Assembly (NCBI GenBank): GCA_949372635.1 | Contig: CASIAB010000010.1 | Coordinates: forward strand, 110,072 to 174,071 | Direction of reading: 5' to 3' | Source of the DNA: an uncultured Pseudomonadales bacterium | Lineage (GTDB): Bacteria > Pseudomonadota > Gammaproteobacteria > Pseudomonadales > Pseudohongiellaceae | Length of the DNA: 64,000 bases | Shown here: positions 1-9,934 of the stretch, one piece after another | Numbering within the stretch: position 1 is the stretch's first letter | How the letters are laid out: the number at the start of each line of letters is the position of its first letter | Notes under the pieces: generated by a model | The model's database searches: none | Told to the model about the DNA's origin: nothing | Seen by the model: the letters and a program-made list of their open reading frames with translations, nothing else | Program-made: the position numbers and the translations under genes

Positions 1-336
1 TGCGACGGATTCGTAGGTAACGTGACAATTAAGACCAGTGCCGGTGTTGCTAATGTCGTCAAGAAATTGCTGTCTTCACAAATTTTCACAGGCTCTGCAA
101 GTCCGTCCGAGGACGAGAGTAAGACTAAGTTATTCAAAAGCCTTAGTGAGCAAATTAATCCGCATCGCTTCAATGGTGCGCGTCTTCTAGGCCTGCAAGG
201 CAGCATAATTAAGAGTCACGGCAACGCTACGATAGAAGGCTTTGCCTACGCAATCCAGCAAGCAGTAAGGGAGGCAGAAAATGCTATTCCTGAATTGATA
301 AGAGAAAAAGTAGCTGCGATTATTGAGGCTAGTTAA
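1..336 (+). CDS. plsX: PlsX, phosphate acyltransferase (C-terminal part)
   Basis: This is the 3' end of plsX; the gene begins outside the window. PlsX makes acyl-phosphate from acyl-ACP for the first step of phospholipid synthesis and is a peripheral membrane enzyme. The frame is open from base 1 and reads CDGFVGNV, the conserved PlsX segment, followed by FNGARLLGLQG and a GNATIEGFAYAIQQA stretch typical of the family's C-terminus. It sits upstream of fabD, fabG, acpP and fabF as in many gammaproteobacteria, so it is probably part of the same lipid-synthesis cluster. Only about 111 residues are visible, so the N-terminus cannot be judged. Confidence 0.93.
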   Translation, partial: CDGFVGNVTIKTSAGVANVVKKLLSSQIFTGSASPSEDESKTKLFKSLSEQINPHRFNGARLLGLQGSIIKSHGNATIEGFAYAIQQAVREAENAIPELIREKVAAIIEAS

Positions 337-412
337 GCAGTTGAGTGTTTGAACCTTCTAATCAGGCCGCAGGAAGTGCATCAAATTAACAATGAGCGAG
401 GTTCGATAAAGA

Positions 413-1351
413 ATGAATAATATTGGATTTATCTTTCCTGGTCAGGGGTCTCAGAAGCTAGGTATGTTGGCGGAACTGGCGGCCAACTTCAGCGTAGTTG
501 AAGAGACCTTCGCGCAGGCATCGACCATATTAGATCAAGATCTCTGGCAAGTGAGTCAGCTCGATCAAAATGAACAACTCAATCAGACAGACATTACACA
601 ACCAGTTCTGTTAGCCGCGTCCGTCGCAATCTGGCGAGTTTGGCAAGGGCAGCAAGGGGCACAGCCTTCTATTTTGGCGGGGCACAGCCTTGGGGAGTAT
701 TCGGCGTTAGTCTGTTCTGGCGTGCTCGCCTTCAGCGACGCGATTCAGCTTGTGCATCAGCGAGGGCTTTTTATGCAGGCGGCAGTGAGCGCAGGAACCG
801 GTAAGATGGCAGCGATAGTCGGTTTAGATGACGACAAAATAGCAGGCCTATGTGAGCAGGCCACCCAAGGTCAGATCGTTTCCGCCGCTAATTTCAATTC
901 ACCCGGACAGACCGTCATAGCCGGCGATGTAGATGCCGTTGAGAGAGCGATGGTGCTATGTAGAGAGGCCGGTGCTAAGAGAGCGTTGCCTTTGAGTGTA
1001 AGCGTTCCCTCACACTGCTCTTTGATGAAACCCGCAGCTGAACAATTGCAGGCGGAGTTAGACAGGGTGCAATTTAACTCCCCGCAGATCTCGATAGTGC
1101 AAAATGTGAACGCACAGATTAGTGAAGACCCAAATATAATAAAAGAAAACCTGATAAAACAGTTGTATATGCCTGTTTTGTGGGTAGATTCTGTTAAATT
1201 TATGCGTGCAAATGGCGTTGAGAAATTACTCGAATGTGGTCCAGGTAAGGTATTAAGTAGCCTAATCAGGCGTATCGAGCCCCAGTTAAGCTGCTTTGCC
1301 GGCGATAATCCAGCTAGTCTGGAAAACGCTATAGCCGAGTTATCGTCATAG
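413..1351 (+). CDS. fabD: FabD, malonyl-CoA:ACP transacylase
   Basis: FabD moves malonyl groups from CoA to acyl carrier protein in the cytoplasm and so supplies elongation units for fatty-acid synthesis. The 312-residue protein has the family's usual length. GQGSQ lies at residues 10-14, the nucleophile elbow GHSLG has Ser92, and the catalytic histidine is His201 in PSHCSL; these match the known Ser/His pair of the E. coli enzyme. It lies 76 bases after plsX and 64 bases before fabG on the same strand, consistent with one operon. No anomaly is seen. Confidence 0.97.
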   Translation: MNNIGFIFPGQGSQKLGMLAELAANFSVVEETFAQASTILDQDLWQVSQLDQNEQLNQTDITQPVLLAASVAIWRVWQGQQGAQPSILAGHSLGEYSALVCSGVLAFSDAIQLVHQRGLFMQAAVSAGTGKMAAIVGLDDDKIAGLCEQATQGQIVSAANFNSPGQTVIAGDVDAVERAMVLCREAGAKRALPLSVSVPSHCSLMKPAAEQLQAELDRVQFNSPQISIVQNVNAQISEDPNIIKENLIKQLYMPVLWVDSVKFMRANGVEKLLECGPGKVLSSLIRRIEPQLSCFAGDNPASLENAIAELSS

Positions 1352-1415
1352 TCGCTGAATCTTATCTGCAGACTGCAATTTAAGAATAAATAGCCAAGAA
1401 TAAGGAAAAAGGGAC

Positions 1416-2160
1416 ATGAACGATTCTGCGACTATAGCGCTGGTAACCGGAGCGAGCAGAGGAATAGGCCGCTCCATAGCCTTGGATCTAGGCAATCGCG
1501 GCTATACAGTTATCGGCACGGCAACCTCTGATGCCGGGGCGCAGAGCATTAGTAGTTATTTAGCCAAGAGTTCGATTTCCGGCGAGGGCCTGTGCCTGAA
1601 TGTCTCATCCGATGAATCTGTTGCCGCCATGATGTCTGTTATAGTTGAAAAACACGGTACACCTACAATATTGGTAAATAACGCCGGAATAACTAAAGAC
1701 AACCTGCTTATGCGAATGAAGACTGACGAATGGTCTGACGTAATCGATACGAATTTAGGTTCCATGTACCGCCTGTCTAAAGCCTGCATAAAGGGTATGA
1801 CTAAGGCTCGTTGGGGCCGGATAATTAATATCAGCTCAGTAGTGGGTTCAAGCGGGAATGCTGGACAGTCCAATTACGCTGCATCAAAGGCCGGTATAGA
1901 AGGTTTTAGTCGTGCCCTAGCGAAGGAGAGTCGGCTCTAGAGGAATAACCGTAAATGCTGTAGCTCCGGGCTTTATAGCGACCGATATGACTAAAGACTT
2001 GCCCGAGAAGCAGGCGGAGGCTCTTTTATCATCGATTCCCCTGGGTCGGCTAGGGCAGCCTGAGGAGATCGCAGCGATGGTGGGTTTTCTGGCATCTGAC
2101 AGCGGCGCCTACATCACTGGAGAGACTCTACATGTGAACGGGGGCATGTATATGGCGTAA
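1416..2160 (+). CDS. fabG: FabG, 3-oxoacyl-ACP reductase (frameshifted in this sequence)
   Basis: FabG is the NADPH-dependent ketoacyl-ACP reductase of fatty-acid elongation. The first frame gives TGASRGIG (residues 11-18, NADP binding), NNAG, and the catalytic Ser141, Tyr154 and Lys158. It then stops at 1938-1940. Removing one base (the A at about 1929) continues as [15 protein letters not shown] and ends in HVNGGMYMA with a stop at 2158-2160, which gives the normal ~247 residues. FabG is normally essential and its neighbours are intact, so I read this as an indel error or a very recent mutation rather than gene decay. A start codon ATG follows an AAGGAAAAAGG Shine-Dalgarno stretch. Confidence 0.93.
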
Positions 2161-2429
2161 CGCTAAGTAATTGAGTTTTATAAGGGTTTATGGCTCGCGG
2201 CTTATTTTTAAATTTAGGCATTACATCGTATGGAAATAGAGGTAAACTTGCGTCCTGAATTACTGCTGGGTCAGCTGCGAGGCCCACGAAGAGCACTAAA
2301 CTGATGCAAAGTTTAGTGCTAATAAAAGAATTAGATTGTTTGAAACTTACCCGAATATCCAATAACAGTGCGGCTCGAAAGGCCACTGGCAACACCGCTA
2401 GAAAAACAGTATTAGGAGCTAATAAAAAT

Positions 2430-2663
2430 ATGAGTAGCATTGAAGAGCGCGTTAAAAAAATTGTCTGCGAACAGCTGGGCGTAAAAGAAGATGAAGTAAA
2501 ACCATCTGCTTCTTTTGTAGAAGATCTAGGCGCTGATTCACTAGATACAGTTGAATTGGTAATGGCACTAGAGGAGGAATTCGAAACAGAAATTCCTGAC
2601 GAAGAGGCAGAAAAAATTACTACAGTTCAATTGGCTACAGACTATATCAACTCGCACCTGTAA
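2430..2663 (+). CDS. acpP: Acyl carrier protein
   Basis: This 77-residue acidic protein carries growing acyl chains on a 4'-phosphopantetheine arm. The attachment serine is Ser37 in GADSLDTVE. Length and sequence fit bacterial AcpP closely. The ATG at 2430 is chosen because translation from it starts MSSIEERV, the standard AcpP N-terminus, and TTAGGAG lies about 10 bases upstream; the frame stays open further upstream to 2304, but that stretch shows no resemblance to ACP. The gene sits between fabG and fabF. The 269-base gap before it may hold its own promoter, as expected for this highly expressed gene, but I could not pick out convincing promoter boxes. Confidence 0.97.
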   Translation: MSSIEERVKKIVCEQLGVKEDEVKPSASFVEDLGADSLDTVELVMALEEEFETEIPDEEAEKITTVQLATDYINSHL

Positions 2664-2759
2664 CACTGAATAGCAGCATGAAACTGAGCTACTCTAGTTT
2701 ATTCTTGAGTAGCTTTTGTTTATCTGGCGTTTGCTGTTTTTAGTCAGGAGATCAAAGTA

Positions 2760-4001
2760 TTGAGTAGCAGAAGAGTAGTGGTTACTGGACTCGGCCTTAT
2801 TACACCCGTTGGGAATGATGTCGAGACTAGCTGGAACGCCATGAAGAATGGTCAGTCCGGTATTAATATGATCGAGCATTTTGATACTTCCGACTTCAGT
2901 ACTCAGTTTGGCGGCACCGTGAAAGGTTTCGAATGCACGGACTATATGTCGGCAAAAGAGGCTAGGCGCATGGATATTTTCATGCACTACGGCATCGCTG
3001 CCGGCGTTCAGGCAATTCAAGACTCAGGTATTGATGAGACCAATCTCGATCCTAACCGCGGCGGTGTCGCGATTGGATCGGGCATCGGTGGTATCGGCAC
3101 GATTGAAGAGACAACTGTCACTATTCAAAAATCAGGCCCTCGAAAAGTATCTCCGTTCTTCGTGCCTGGCTCAATTGTAAACATGGTAGCCGGCTCACTC
3201 TCAATTCGGTTCGGATTGCAGGGGCCTAATATCGCAGTTGTAACCGCTTGTACTACTGGTACTCACAACATCGGTCTAGCAGCTAATATGATTGCGAACA
3301 ATCAGGCGGATGTCATGGTCGCCGGTGGCGCCGAAATGGCTACCACGCCGGTCGGACTTGGCGGCTTCTGTGCCGCTAGAGCACTTTCCCAAAGAAACGA
3401 TGATCCGCAGCGCGCGAGTCGACCCTGGGATAAAGATCGTGATGGTTTCGTACTCAGCGATGGCGCTGGAATCATGGTGCTCGAAGAATACGAGCACGCG
3501 AAGAAGCGCGGCGCGAATATTTACGCTGAACTAGTTGGCTTCGGCATGAGCGGCGATGCCTATCACATGACATCTCCCTCAGAAGGTGGCGCAGGTGCAG
3601 CTCAATGTATGCAGATTGCACTGGATAGTGCAGGCCTGAATGCTTCAGACGTGGAGTATGTAAACGCCCATGGGACATCAACAATAGCTGGAGATATCGC
3701 GGAGACGCAGGCGGTCAAGACTGTCTTTGCAGGACATACCGATAAGCTCTGTGTCAGTTCTACAAAATCGATGATCGGTCATCTGTTAGGTGCATCGGGA
3801 TCTGTCGAGGCAATCGTGTCGGTTTTAACATTGCGTGACCAAGTGATCAGCCCGACCATAAACCTTGATAATCCAGACGAAGGCTGTGACCTTGATTACG
3901 TTCCAAATGAAAGTCGCGAGATGGAAGTTAATGTCGCGCTATCTAATTCATTCGGTTTCGGCGGCACTAACGGCACTCTGATTTTCTCTAGGCTTAAATA
4001 G
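2760..4001 (+). CDS. fabF: FabF, 3-oxoacyl-ACP synthase II
   Basis: FabF condenses malonyl-ACP with acyl-ACP during chain elongation. The 413-residue protein has the Cys-His-His triad of this family: Cys164 in TACTTGTHN, His304 in NAHGTST and His341 in [10 protein letters not shown], with Lys336 nearby. The start is a TTG at 2760, supported by TCAGGAG ten bases upstream and by the typical N-terminus [17 protein letters not shown]. It follows acpP on the same strand and precedes pabC by 13 bases, the standard order for this cluster. Confidence 0.97.
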   Translation: MSSRRVVVTGLGLITPVGNDVETSWNAMKNGQSGINMIEHFDTSDFSTQFGGTVKGFECTDYMSAKEARRMDIFMHYGIAAGVQAIQDSGIDETNLDPNRGGVAIGSGIGGIGTIEETTVTIQKSGPRKVSPFFVPGSIVNMVAGSLSIRFGLQGPNIAVVTACTTGTHNIGLAANMIANNQADVMVAGGAEMATTPVGLGGFCAARALSQRNDDPQRASRPWDKDRDGFVLSDGAGIMVLEEYEHAKKRGANIYAELVGFGMSGDAYHMTSPSEGGAGAAQCMQIALDSAGLNASDVEYVNAHGTSTIAGDIAETQAVKTVFAGHTDKLCVSSTKSMIGHLLGASGSVEAIVSVLTLRDQVISPTINLDNPDEGCDLDYVPNESREMEVNVALSNSFGFGGTNGTLIFSRLK

Positions 4002-4014
4002 CCGGTTCCCCCTC

Positions 4015-4860
4015 ATGCTCGACGGACCCTTGCAAAGTTTAATAAACGGACAGCAAGCGGAACGTATTTCAATTCGTGACCGTGGATTCCAATACGGCGA
4101 CGGCTGTTTCGAAACCGTAAGAGTTCTCTCTAACAAACCCATACTCTGGCCAGCACATCTTAAGCGGCTAAAACATGCCTGCAAAACGCTGCAGCTATCT
4201 GTGAATTTCGAGTTACTGCAAAGCGAGATAACGCAGTTGTTGCAGGACAATAAAACAGCGGACGTCATCCTAAAAATTACCGTAACTCGTGGAGAAGGTG
4301 GCAGAGGTTATACCCCGCCTGAGCACGCTAACTGCACCCGCATAATTCAATTAATAGACTATATCGCTGCTGATACAAGAACCGGAGCCAGAGTGGTCGT
4401 ATGTCAGCATAGGCTTTCGAGCAATTCTCTTTTAGCGGGCATCAAACATCTGAATAGGCTGGATCAAGTAGTAGCCAGCGCGCAGATACCAGCGGATTTC
4501 GATGAAGGCCTGTGCTTGGATGAACAAGGCTCTGTAATCGAAGGCTGCAGGAGTAATTTACTTCTGGCAATCGACAATCAACTAGTTACGCCAGATCTTG
4601 GCAAAAGCGGCGTGGAAGGGGTTATGCTCAACTATCTGATCGACAAGTTTCAAGTGCTGGATACACGCGTGCTCAGAAAAACAATTAGTCTGCGTGAGCT
4701 AAAAACAGCTAGTGAGATTTTTCTATGTAACAGCGTCTTTGGAATTTGGCCAGTGGCCGAAATAGAGAATGAAGACTGGCGAATGAATAGAGAAAAAAGA
4801 CATTTTTCCGCAGCGGCTCTAGAGATTCAAAACAAACTTTTTCGATACAACACAAGATGA
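4015..4860 (+). CDS. pabC: PabC, aminodeoxychorismate lyase
   Basis: PabC converts 4-amino-4-deoxychorismate to 4-aminobenzoate and pyruvate in folate synthesis. It is a fold-type IV PLP enzyme of 281 residues. RDRGFQYGDGCFET near residues 21-34 is the family's N-terminal signature, and Lys144 in AGIKHLNRLDQV is the expected Schiff-base lysine; EGCRSNLL and CNSVFGIWPV follow in the usual order. Its stop overlaps the mltG start by four bases, which suggests translational coupling. Its partner subunit gene pabB lies far away at 57078. A branched-chain aminotransferase is the alternative within the fold, but the context argues for PabC. Confidence 0.93.
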   Translation: MLDGPLQSLINGQQAERISIRDRGFQYGDGCFETVRVLSNKPILWPAHLKRLKHACKTLQLSVNFELLQSEITQLLQDNKTADVILKITVTRGEGGRGYTPPEHANCTRIIQLIDYIAADTRTGARVVVCQHRLSSNSLLAGIKHLNRLDQVVASAQIPADFDEGLCLDEQGSVIEGCRSNLLLAIDNQLVTPDLGKSGVEGVMLNYLIDKFQVLDTRVLRKTISLRELKTASEIFLCNSVFGIWPVAEIENEDWRMNREKRHFSAAALEIQNKLFRYNTR

Positions 4861-5882
4861 AACCACGACACCTTCTTATAGCTAGCGTGAGTATCCTGGC
4901 GATTTTCGTTACAGGTGCTGCCGCTAGTTATAGGACATTGTTTTCAGAGATCGCCTTGCTATCAGCTGAGAGCTTATCTGGACTAACGCCTGTAAAGATT
5001 GAAGTGATGGCAGGAAGCTCCTTGACACGGGTCGCCGCAGAGCTAAGCGAAGCCGGCTATCTCCCAAGCCCTGCAATGTTCAAGTTGTGGGCACGACTAC
5101 AAGGTGCTGAAAACAGTATCCAAACAGGGGAGTATGAGCTTCACGCAGGGATCACGCCGGCGCAGTTGTTGGATAAAATTGTTCGTGGCGAATCCGTGCA
5201 ATATCGAATAACACTTGTAGAAGGATGGACTTTTCAGCAGGCGCTTGATGCACTGTGGGAAACGGAGAATATACGTAGCAGTTTAATCAATAGTAGCCCA
5301 GCAGAAATTGCTCAGCACATGAACTTGGACTACGAGAACCCCGAAGGCATGCTCTATCCTGACACCTATTTCTACACGAAGGGAACCCTGGATATCGAAC
5401 TGTTGCTAAGAGCGAATGAAAGACTCAACACACTATTGAGCGGGGCTTGGGAATCCCGACTAGGTGCCTTGCCCTATGCCAATTCCTATGAAGCCCTCAC
5501 TATGGCGTCTATTATCGAGAAGGAATCTGCGAGGAACAGTGAGCGTGGCCTCATCGCAGCGGTTTTTGTAGGCCGGCTGGATCTAGGTATGCGCCTGCAG
5601 TCCGATCCGACGACAATCTATGGGATGGGTGATCGCTATGCTGGGAATATCAGGCGTGCAGATTTATTAGAGGAGACTCCCTATAATACCTATCGAATCG
5701 ATGGCATGCCGCCGACACCGATAGCGCTAAGCGGGGAGGCGTCGATCGTAGCTGCACTTAACCCCGCAGCATCTGACTATTTATATTTTGTGGCAAGGGG
5801 CGATGGGAGTCATCAATTCTCGCGTAACTTGGAAGAACACAACGCGGCTGTTCGTGAATATCAGTTAGTGCCCAACGACTAG
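4857..5882 (+). CDS. mltG: MltG, endolytic murein transglycosylase
   Basis: MltG (YceG) is an inner-membrane enzyme that cuts nascent peptidoglycan strands and helps set glycan length. The 341-residue protein has one N-terminal membrane segment at about residues 6-24, a LysM-like region, and the catalytic glutamate Glu221 in ASIIEKESA, followed by GRLDLGMRLQSDPT and the terminal NPAASDYLYFVA motif typical of the family. It overlaps pabC by four bases and lies upstream of tmk, the conserved order. No defects are visible. Confidence 0.95.
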   Translation: MKPRHLLIASVSILAIFVTGAAASYRTLFSEIALLSAESLSGLTPVKIEVMAGSSLTRVAAELSEAGYLPSPAMFKLWARLQGAENSIQTGEYELHAGITPAQLLDKIVRGESVQYRITLVEGWTFQQALDALWETENIRSSLINSSPAEIAQHMNLDYENPEGMLYPDTYFYTKGTLDIELLLRANERLNTLLSGAWESRLGALPYANSYEALTMASIIEKESARNSERGLIAAVFVGRLDLGMRLQSDPTTIYGMGDRYAGNIRRADLLEETPYNTYRIDGMPPTPIALSGEASIVAALNPAASDYLYFVARGDGSHQFSRNLEEHNAAVREYQLVPND

Positions 5883-5925
5883 ATCGGAGTGCTTTGATTA
5901 ACTCAGGCTGCCCGTGCAATGTTAA

Positions 5926-6585
<660 letters not shown>

Positions 6586-6597
6586 AGTAAATATTAG

Positions 6598-7665
6598 ATG
6601 GCCGAGACAATTTCGAGTTCAGAAAATGCGCTAAGCGCGCCATTCCCATGGCAAGGTGCTCAGTGGACACAACTTAGCCGCGCGTTCGCAGTCAAGCAGT
6701 TAGCCCATGCCTATCTGCTCAGTGGGTGTGAAGGTTTAGGTAAATCCCTCTTCGCCGATGGTTTTGCAAGATATGTTCTCTGTATGAAACCTATTGTGCA
6801 AGGAGCAATAGGCGGACTTGCCGATACGGCAGTCGCCTGCGGGAGTTGCAATAACTGCCTCAAATGCGGTGTAGGCAACCACCCTGACATTCTAACAATC
6901 GAGCCGGGAGAGGGCAGCAAGAACATCAAGATCGATCAGATACGCCGGCTGTCTGAATTCGTGATTCGTAGCAGCCATTCTGGCGGAGCGAAGGTGGTGA
7001 TTATTCAGGACGCACATCTTCTAAATGCCAATGCGGCGAACGCTCTGTTAAAAACCTTAGAAGAACCGAACGACAATACTCACGTTTTTCTCGTCTCTAA
7101 TCACCCTGGTCGACTCGTAGCTACAATACGCAGCCGCTGCCAGAAGCTCCCTTTTGTAGTCCCGGGCGCCGACATTGCCGCTTCTTGGTTGCAAACGATC
7201 ATTGGGGAAGGAAATATAAACTCGATTCTAGAAGCAAGTGATATGAGACCACTGATTGCATTACAGCTAGCAGAAGGAGGCTTACTGCAGGACAGAGCGC
7301 AATTTTTGCAGAGCATCTGTGACGTAAAAGCGGGCAAGAAGTCCATTCAACAAGTGCTCTCACTAGTCGCGAAGAATGGAGAATTGGAAGTATTGCAGCA
7401 CTTCTCTGCTTTCTTGTCTAAACTTACCAAATACAGCCTAACGGGTATTATCGATAACGAAGGCGATCCTGAACTTCAAAGTATGTACGCGCTGTTGATT
7501 CCCTCTAAGGAGAAATCAATTGCACAGGAAGTCGCCAGCTCACTGGCGTTACTCTATACCGAGGTAGAAACGGCGAGGCGGCAGCTATCATCTACTACAA
7601 ACCCAAACCCACAGCTCATCATGGAGTCTATCTTGTGGCAATGGAGCAAGCTTAACCTTCATTAG
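6598..7665 (+). CDS. holB: HolB, DNA polymerase III subunit delta'
   Basis: HolB is the delta' subunit of the clamp loader that places the beta clamp on DNA. The 355-residue protein begins with a clamp-loader AAA+ fold: a degenerate P-loop region SGCEGLGKS, a zinc module with cysteines in CGSCNNCLKCGVGNHPD, and the sequence LLKTLEEP followed by TIRSRCQ, both hallmarks of delta'. It lies 12 bases after tmk. In Pseudomonas-type genomes pilZ and tatD follow; here the operon ends with a hairpin and the next gene is on the other strand. Confidence 0.93.
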   Translation: MAETISSSENALSAPFPWQGAQWTQLSRAFAVKQLAHAYLLSGCEGLGKSLFADGFARYVLCMKPIVQGAIGGLADTAVACGSCNNCLKCGVGNHPDILTIEPGEGSKNIKIDQIRRLSEFVIRSSHSGGAKVVIIQDAHLLNANAANALLKTLEEPNDNTHVFLVSNHPGRLVATIRSRCQKLPFVVPGADIAASWLQTIIGEGNINSILEASDMRPLIALQLAEGGLLQDRAQFLQSICDVKAGKKSIQQVLSLVAKNGELEVLQHFSAFLSKLTKYSLTGIIDNEGDPELQSMYALLIPSKEKSIAQEVASSLALLYTEVETARRQLSSTTNPNPQLIMESILWQWSKLNLH

Positions 7666-8014
7666 TTAAATAGCAGCAGAAAGAGGGAATTGCTCATCAC
7701 AGTCAGCACGCTCATTCTTTCGATTCATATAGATAGCCTGAACACCCTAAAAAGCGCCTACAGGCCATTCCTCAAGAATGGCGGTTTGTTTTTGCCTGCA
7801 GCGGCGGCGCTTCAAATACAAAGGCAATCACACAGTATCTTTAAATTCTAATCCAGCGTATGTCTGCTTCTAAAACTTCTAGATGATTCACAGCGACATT
7901 TTTGCATCACTACAATTGTCTGGATAATGCCGGCTATAATTCGAGGAGATCGCTGCAAGGGAATAGGCCTCCACTTGGATAGGAGTGACTCACAGATTAG
8001 AGCATTGATCGAGT
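7666..8014. other. Intergenic region between convergent holB and the FAD oxidoreductase gene
   Basis: The stretch of 349 bases contains no convincing open frame. It holds the hairpin described at 7764-7793. A TATAAT sequence occurs at 7935-7940 on the plus strand, but no well-spaced -35 box and no downstream plus-strand gene go with it. Nothing else is seen. Confidence 0.5.
7764..7793 (+). terminator. Likely rho-independent terminator after holB
   Basis: A 7-bp perfect hairpin (GCCATTC, loop CTCAA, GAATGGC) is followed after two bases by a T-rich stretch. It lies about 100 bases after the holB stop and ends the fab-tmk-holB gene run. The stem is short and the T tract is interrupted by one G, so the call is moderate. 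Confidence 0.5.
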
Positions 8015-9157
8015 CTAGAGATCAACACGGTTACTAATGTATCGAGCTATGGCAAGGCTAGCTGTAAGTCCCGGTGACTCCATGCCGAAAAGCTGAATCA
8101 GGCCAGACAGACCATGCACACTTTCTTCCTGAATTTCGAAATCCGCAGCCGCCTCGCCTGGACCCGATAGTTTTGGTCTGATACCTGAGTATGCAGGCTT
8201 TAGATCACCGGCATCAATCCCTGGGAAATAGGAGGAGATATTTTCTGCAAAAGCCTTTGCCTTGTTGCCGTCAATCCTGAAATCGACTTTCTCGATGTAC
8301 TCTGTGTCTGGCCCAAATTTAAGTTGCGACGACATATCCATTGTCGCGTGAATTCCCAGGCCGGTCGTATTGGCTTCTGGCATTGGATAGATTAAATGAG
8401 AAAAAGGATTCCGCCTGCGGTAGTCGAAGTAATCTCCTTTGCAATAGTGAAGTTTGGGAATTGTGTTCTTTGGAATGGCAGAAACCGACTGCGCAATTGA
8501 TTGCGCCTCTAGCCCGGCCGCATTAATTAGCTGCTGGCAATTAAATTCATAGTGCTCGGGGCTTCTATTCTCATCGAGCTGGCAATGCACGACGAAAGCG
8601 TCGGCGTCAGTATCAATTTTCTCGACGCGTGAGTAGGGAGAGAACTGCACGCCAAGATTTTCCGCTAGACGCAATAGGCTTTGCATATAGCCGTGACTAT
8701 CTATGATCCCAGTAGACGGGGAATGCAGGGCCATATCAGCTTCAATATTCGGTTCTAATTTTTGCAGCTCGACCCTATCTAAAAGCTGTAGGTCCAACAC
8801 GCCGTTAGCGATTGCGTTTTCCTTAACCTTGGCTAGCGCATAGGCCTCTGTGCCTTTTGCGACAATGAGTTTGCCGGTTTTCTGATGTGCGACGCCAAAC
8901 TGTTCGCAGTGACTGTAGAGCAATTCCCTGCCCATAACGCAAAGCTCTGCTTTTAGGCTGCCCGTTGGATAATAGATACCGGCATGAATCACCTCGCTAT
9001 TGCGACTACTTACATGTTGCCCAAAACTCGATTCTCGTTCTAAAATCACAATGCTCACATCTTGGTTTTTGTACTTCTTCGCAAGTTCATAAGCGATGGC
9101 CAAACCAATCACGCCAGCGCCAATCACACAGATATCAAAACCATCTCTACTGCTCAT
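8015..9157 (-). CDS. FAD-dependent oxidoreductase, L-2-hydroxyglutarate oxidase-like
   Basis: The 380-residue protein is a member of the DAO/glycine-oxidase FAD family. It starts with VIGAGVIGLAIAYELA (dinucleotide-binding motif, residues 11-26) and has SSRNSEVIHAGIYYP, the pattern typical of LhgO/L2HGDH enzymes, which oxidise L-2-hydroxyglutarate to 2-oxoglutarate. Later GLEAQSIA, HYCKGDYF and GIRPKL match the same subfamily. No membrane segment is visible. It is followed upstream, on the same strand, by an AlkB-like 2-oxoglutarate-dependent dioxygenase 44 bases away; both touch 2-oxoglutarate chemistry but a functional link is only inference. The exact substrate is not proven, so no gene symbol is given. 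Confidence 0.85.
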   Translation of the reverse strand: MSSRDGFDICVIGAGVIGLAIAYELAKKYKNQDVSIVILERESSFGQHVSSRNSEVIHAGIYYPTGSLKAELCVMGRELLYSHCEQFGVAHQKTGKLIVAKGTEAYALAKVKENAIANGVLDLQLLDRVELQKLEPNIEADMALHSPSTGIIDSHGYMQSLLRLAENLGVQFSPYSRVEKIDTDADAFVVHCQLDENRSPEHYEFNCQQLINAAGLEAQSIAQSVSAIPKNTIPKLHYCKGDYFDYRRRNPFSHLIYPMPEANTTGLGIHATMDMSSQLKFGPDTEYIEKVDFRIDGNKAKAFAENISSYFPGIDAGDLKPAYSGIRPKLSGPGEAAADFEIQEESVHGLSGLIQLFGMESPGLTASLAIARYISNRVDL

Positions 9158-9201
9158 AAATTTTGCCTTACTATTCCTAGAACGAGCCGTCTGCCTAGTT
9201 T

Positions 9202-9831
9202 TTATTTACCGACAATGTTTCTGAAGGTCAAATTGATGCGCGCCTCAAGCAATCCCTCGTCCTTCGGCAGCTGATGCAACCAATGTTGCTGCATTGTTCC
9301 ACTCATGATGAGCAGGCTCCCATGTCGCAGTAGTAGTTTATATTTCTTCGCCGGTGTCTGATGCTTCTGCTTTAATTCAAAGATTCTTTCTGCCCCCAAG
9401 CTTACAGATGCGATCACTGGAGTGTCGCCTAACTCGGTTTCGTCGTCGGCATGCCAGGCAACACTGTCTTGCCCATTTCGATAGTAGTTGATCAATACAC
9501 AATTGAAAGTACTGGCGCTTAAATCGGCGACTCGATCGTGAATTTTTTTAACTGTTTCATGCCAGGGGCAGGGGGCGAGTCTCACACCTGAGTAGCCATA
9601 CTCACTCGCCGAATCGCCCATCCAGCATTGCAATCGTGGTATGTCGCGGAGTTTACCGGCAATCTTGAGACGCTCTTGCCGCCATGGAATTTCGGCTATG
9701 AGCCTCTCAAACATTTGGGTAGCCTCAGACGGGTCTACTATCTGTGGATACTCAAGCAATTGTGCGTTGTCGATCGAATGCTTAATAGCTTCGCCCGAAG
9801 GTTCATCGCCGCTGAATAAATTAGTCTGCAT
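9202..9831 (-). CDS. AlkB-like 2OG-Fe(II) dioxygenase (DNA/RNA alkylation repair)
   Basis: AlkB-family enzymes remove methyl groups from alkylated bases by oxidation, using iron and 2-oxoglutarate. The 209-residue protein has NYYRNGQDSVAWHADDE with the HxD iron ligands, ASVSLGAERIFELK, the distal histidine in GTMQQHWLHQLPK, and the RINLTFR arginines that bind 2-oxoglutarate. The arrangement is closest to the ALKBH2/3-like group common in Pseudomonas and relatives rather than E. coli AlkB, because it lacks the longer AlkB nucleotide-recognition lid. It is probably co-transcribed with the oxidoreductase downstream. Substrate preference cannot be told from sequence alone. Confidence 0.88.
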   Translation of the reverse strand: MQTNLFSGDEPSGEAIKHSIDNAQLLEYPQIVDPSEATQMFERLIAEIPWRQERLKIAGKLRDIPRLQCWMGDSASEYGYSGVRLAPCPWHETVKKIHDRVADLSASTFNCVLINYYRNGQDSVAWHADDETELGDTPVIASVSLGAERIFELKQKHQTPAKKYKLLLRHGSLLIMSGTMQQHWLHQLPKDEGLLEARINLTFRNIVGK

Positions 9832-9934
9832 GCTGGGTATTATATTCTCGAAAGGTTAGCTAGGGCATAATGCCACTTTGGGTTTGCGTGCTTAAGCCCG
9901 CTGCTGGACTCGAGCAATAAAAGGATACAGGAAC

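Noticed and set aside
7916-7940. Possible promoter TTGTCT and TATAAT downstream of holB
   Set aside because: The spacer is only 13 bases and no plus-strand gene follows before the convergent oxidoreductase gene.
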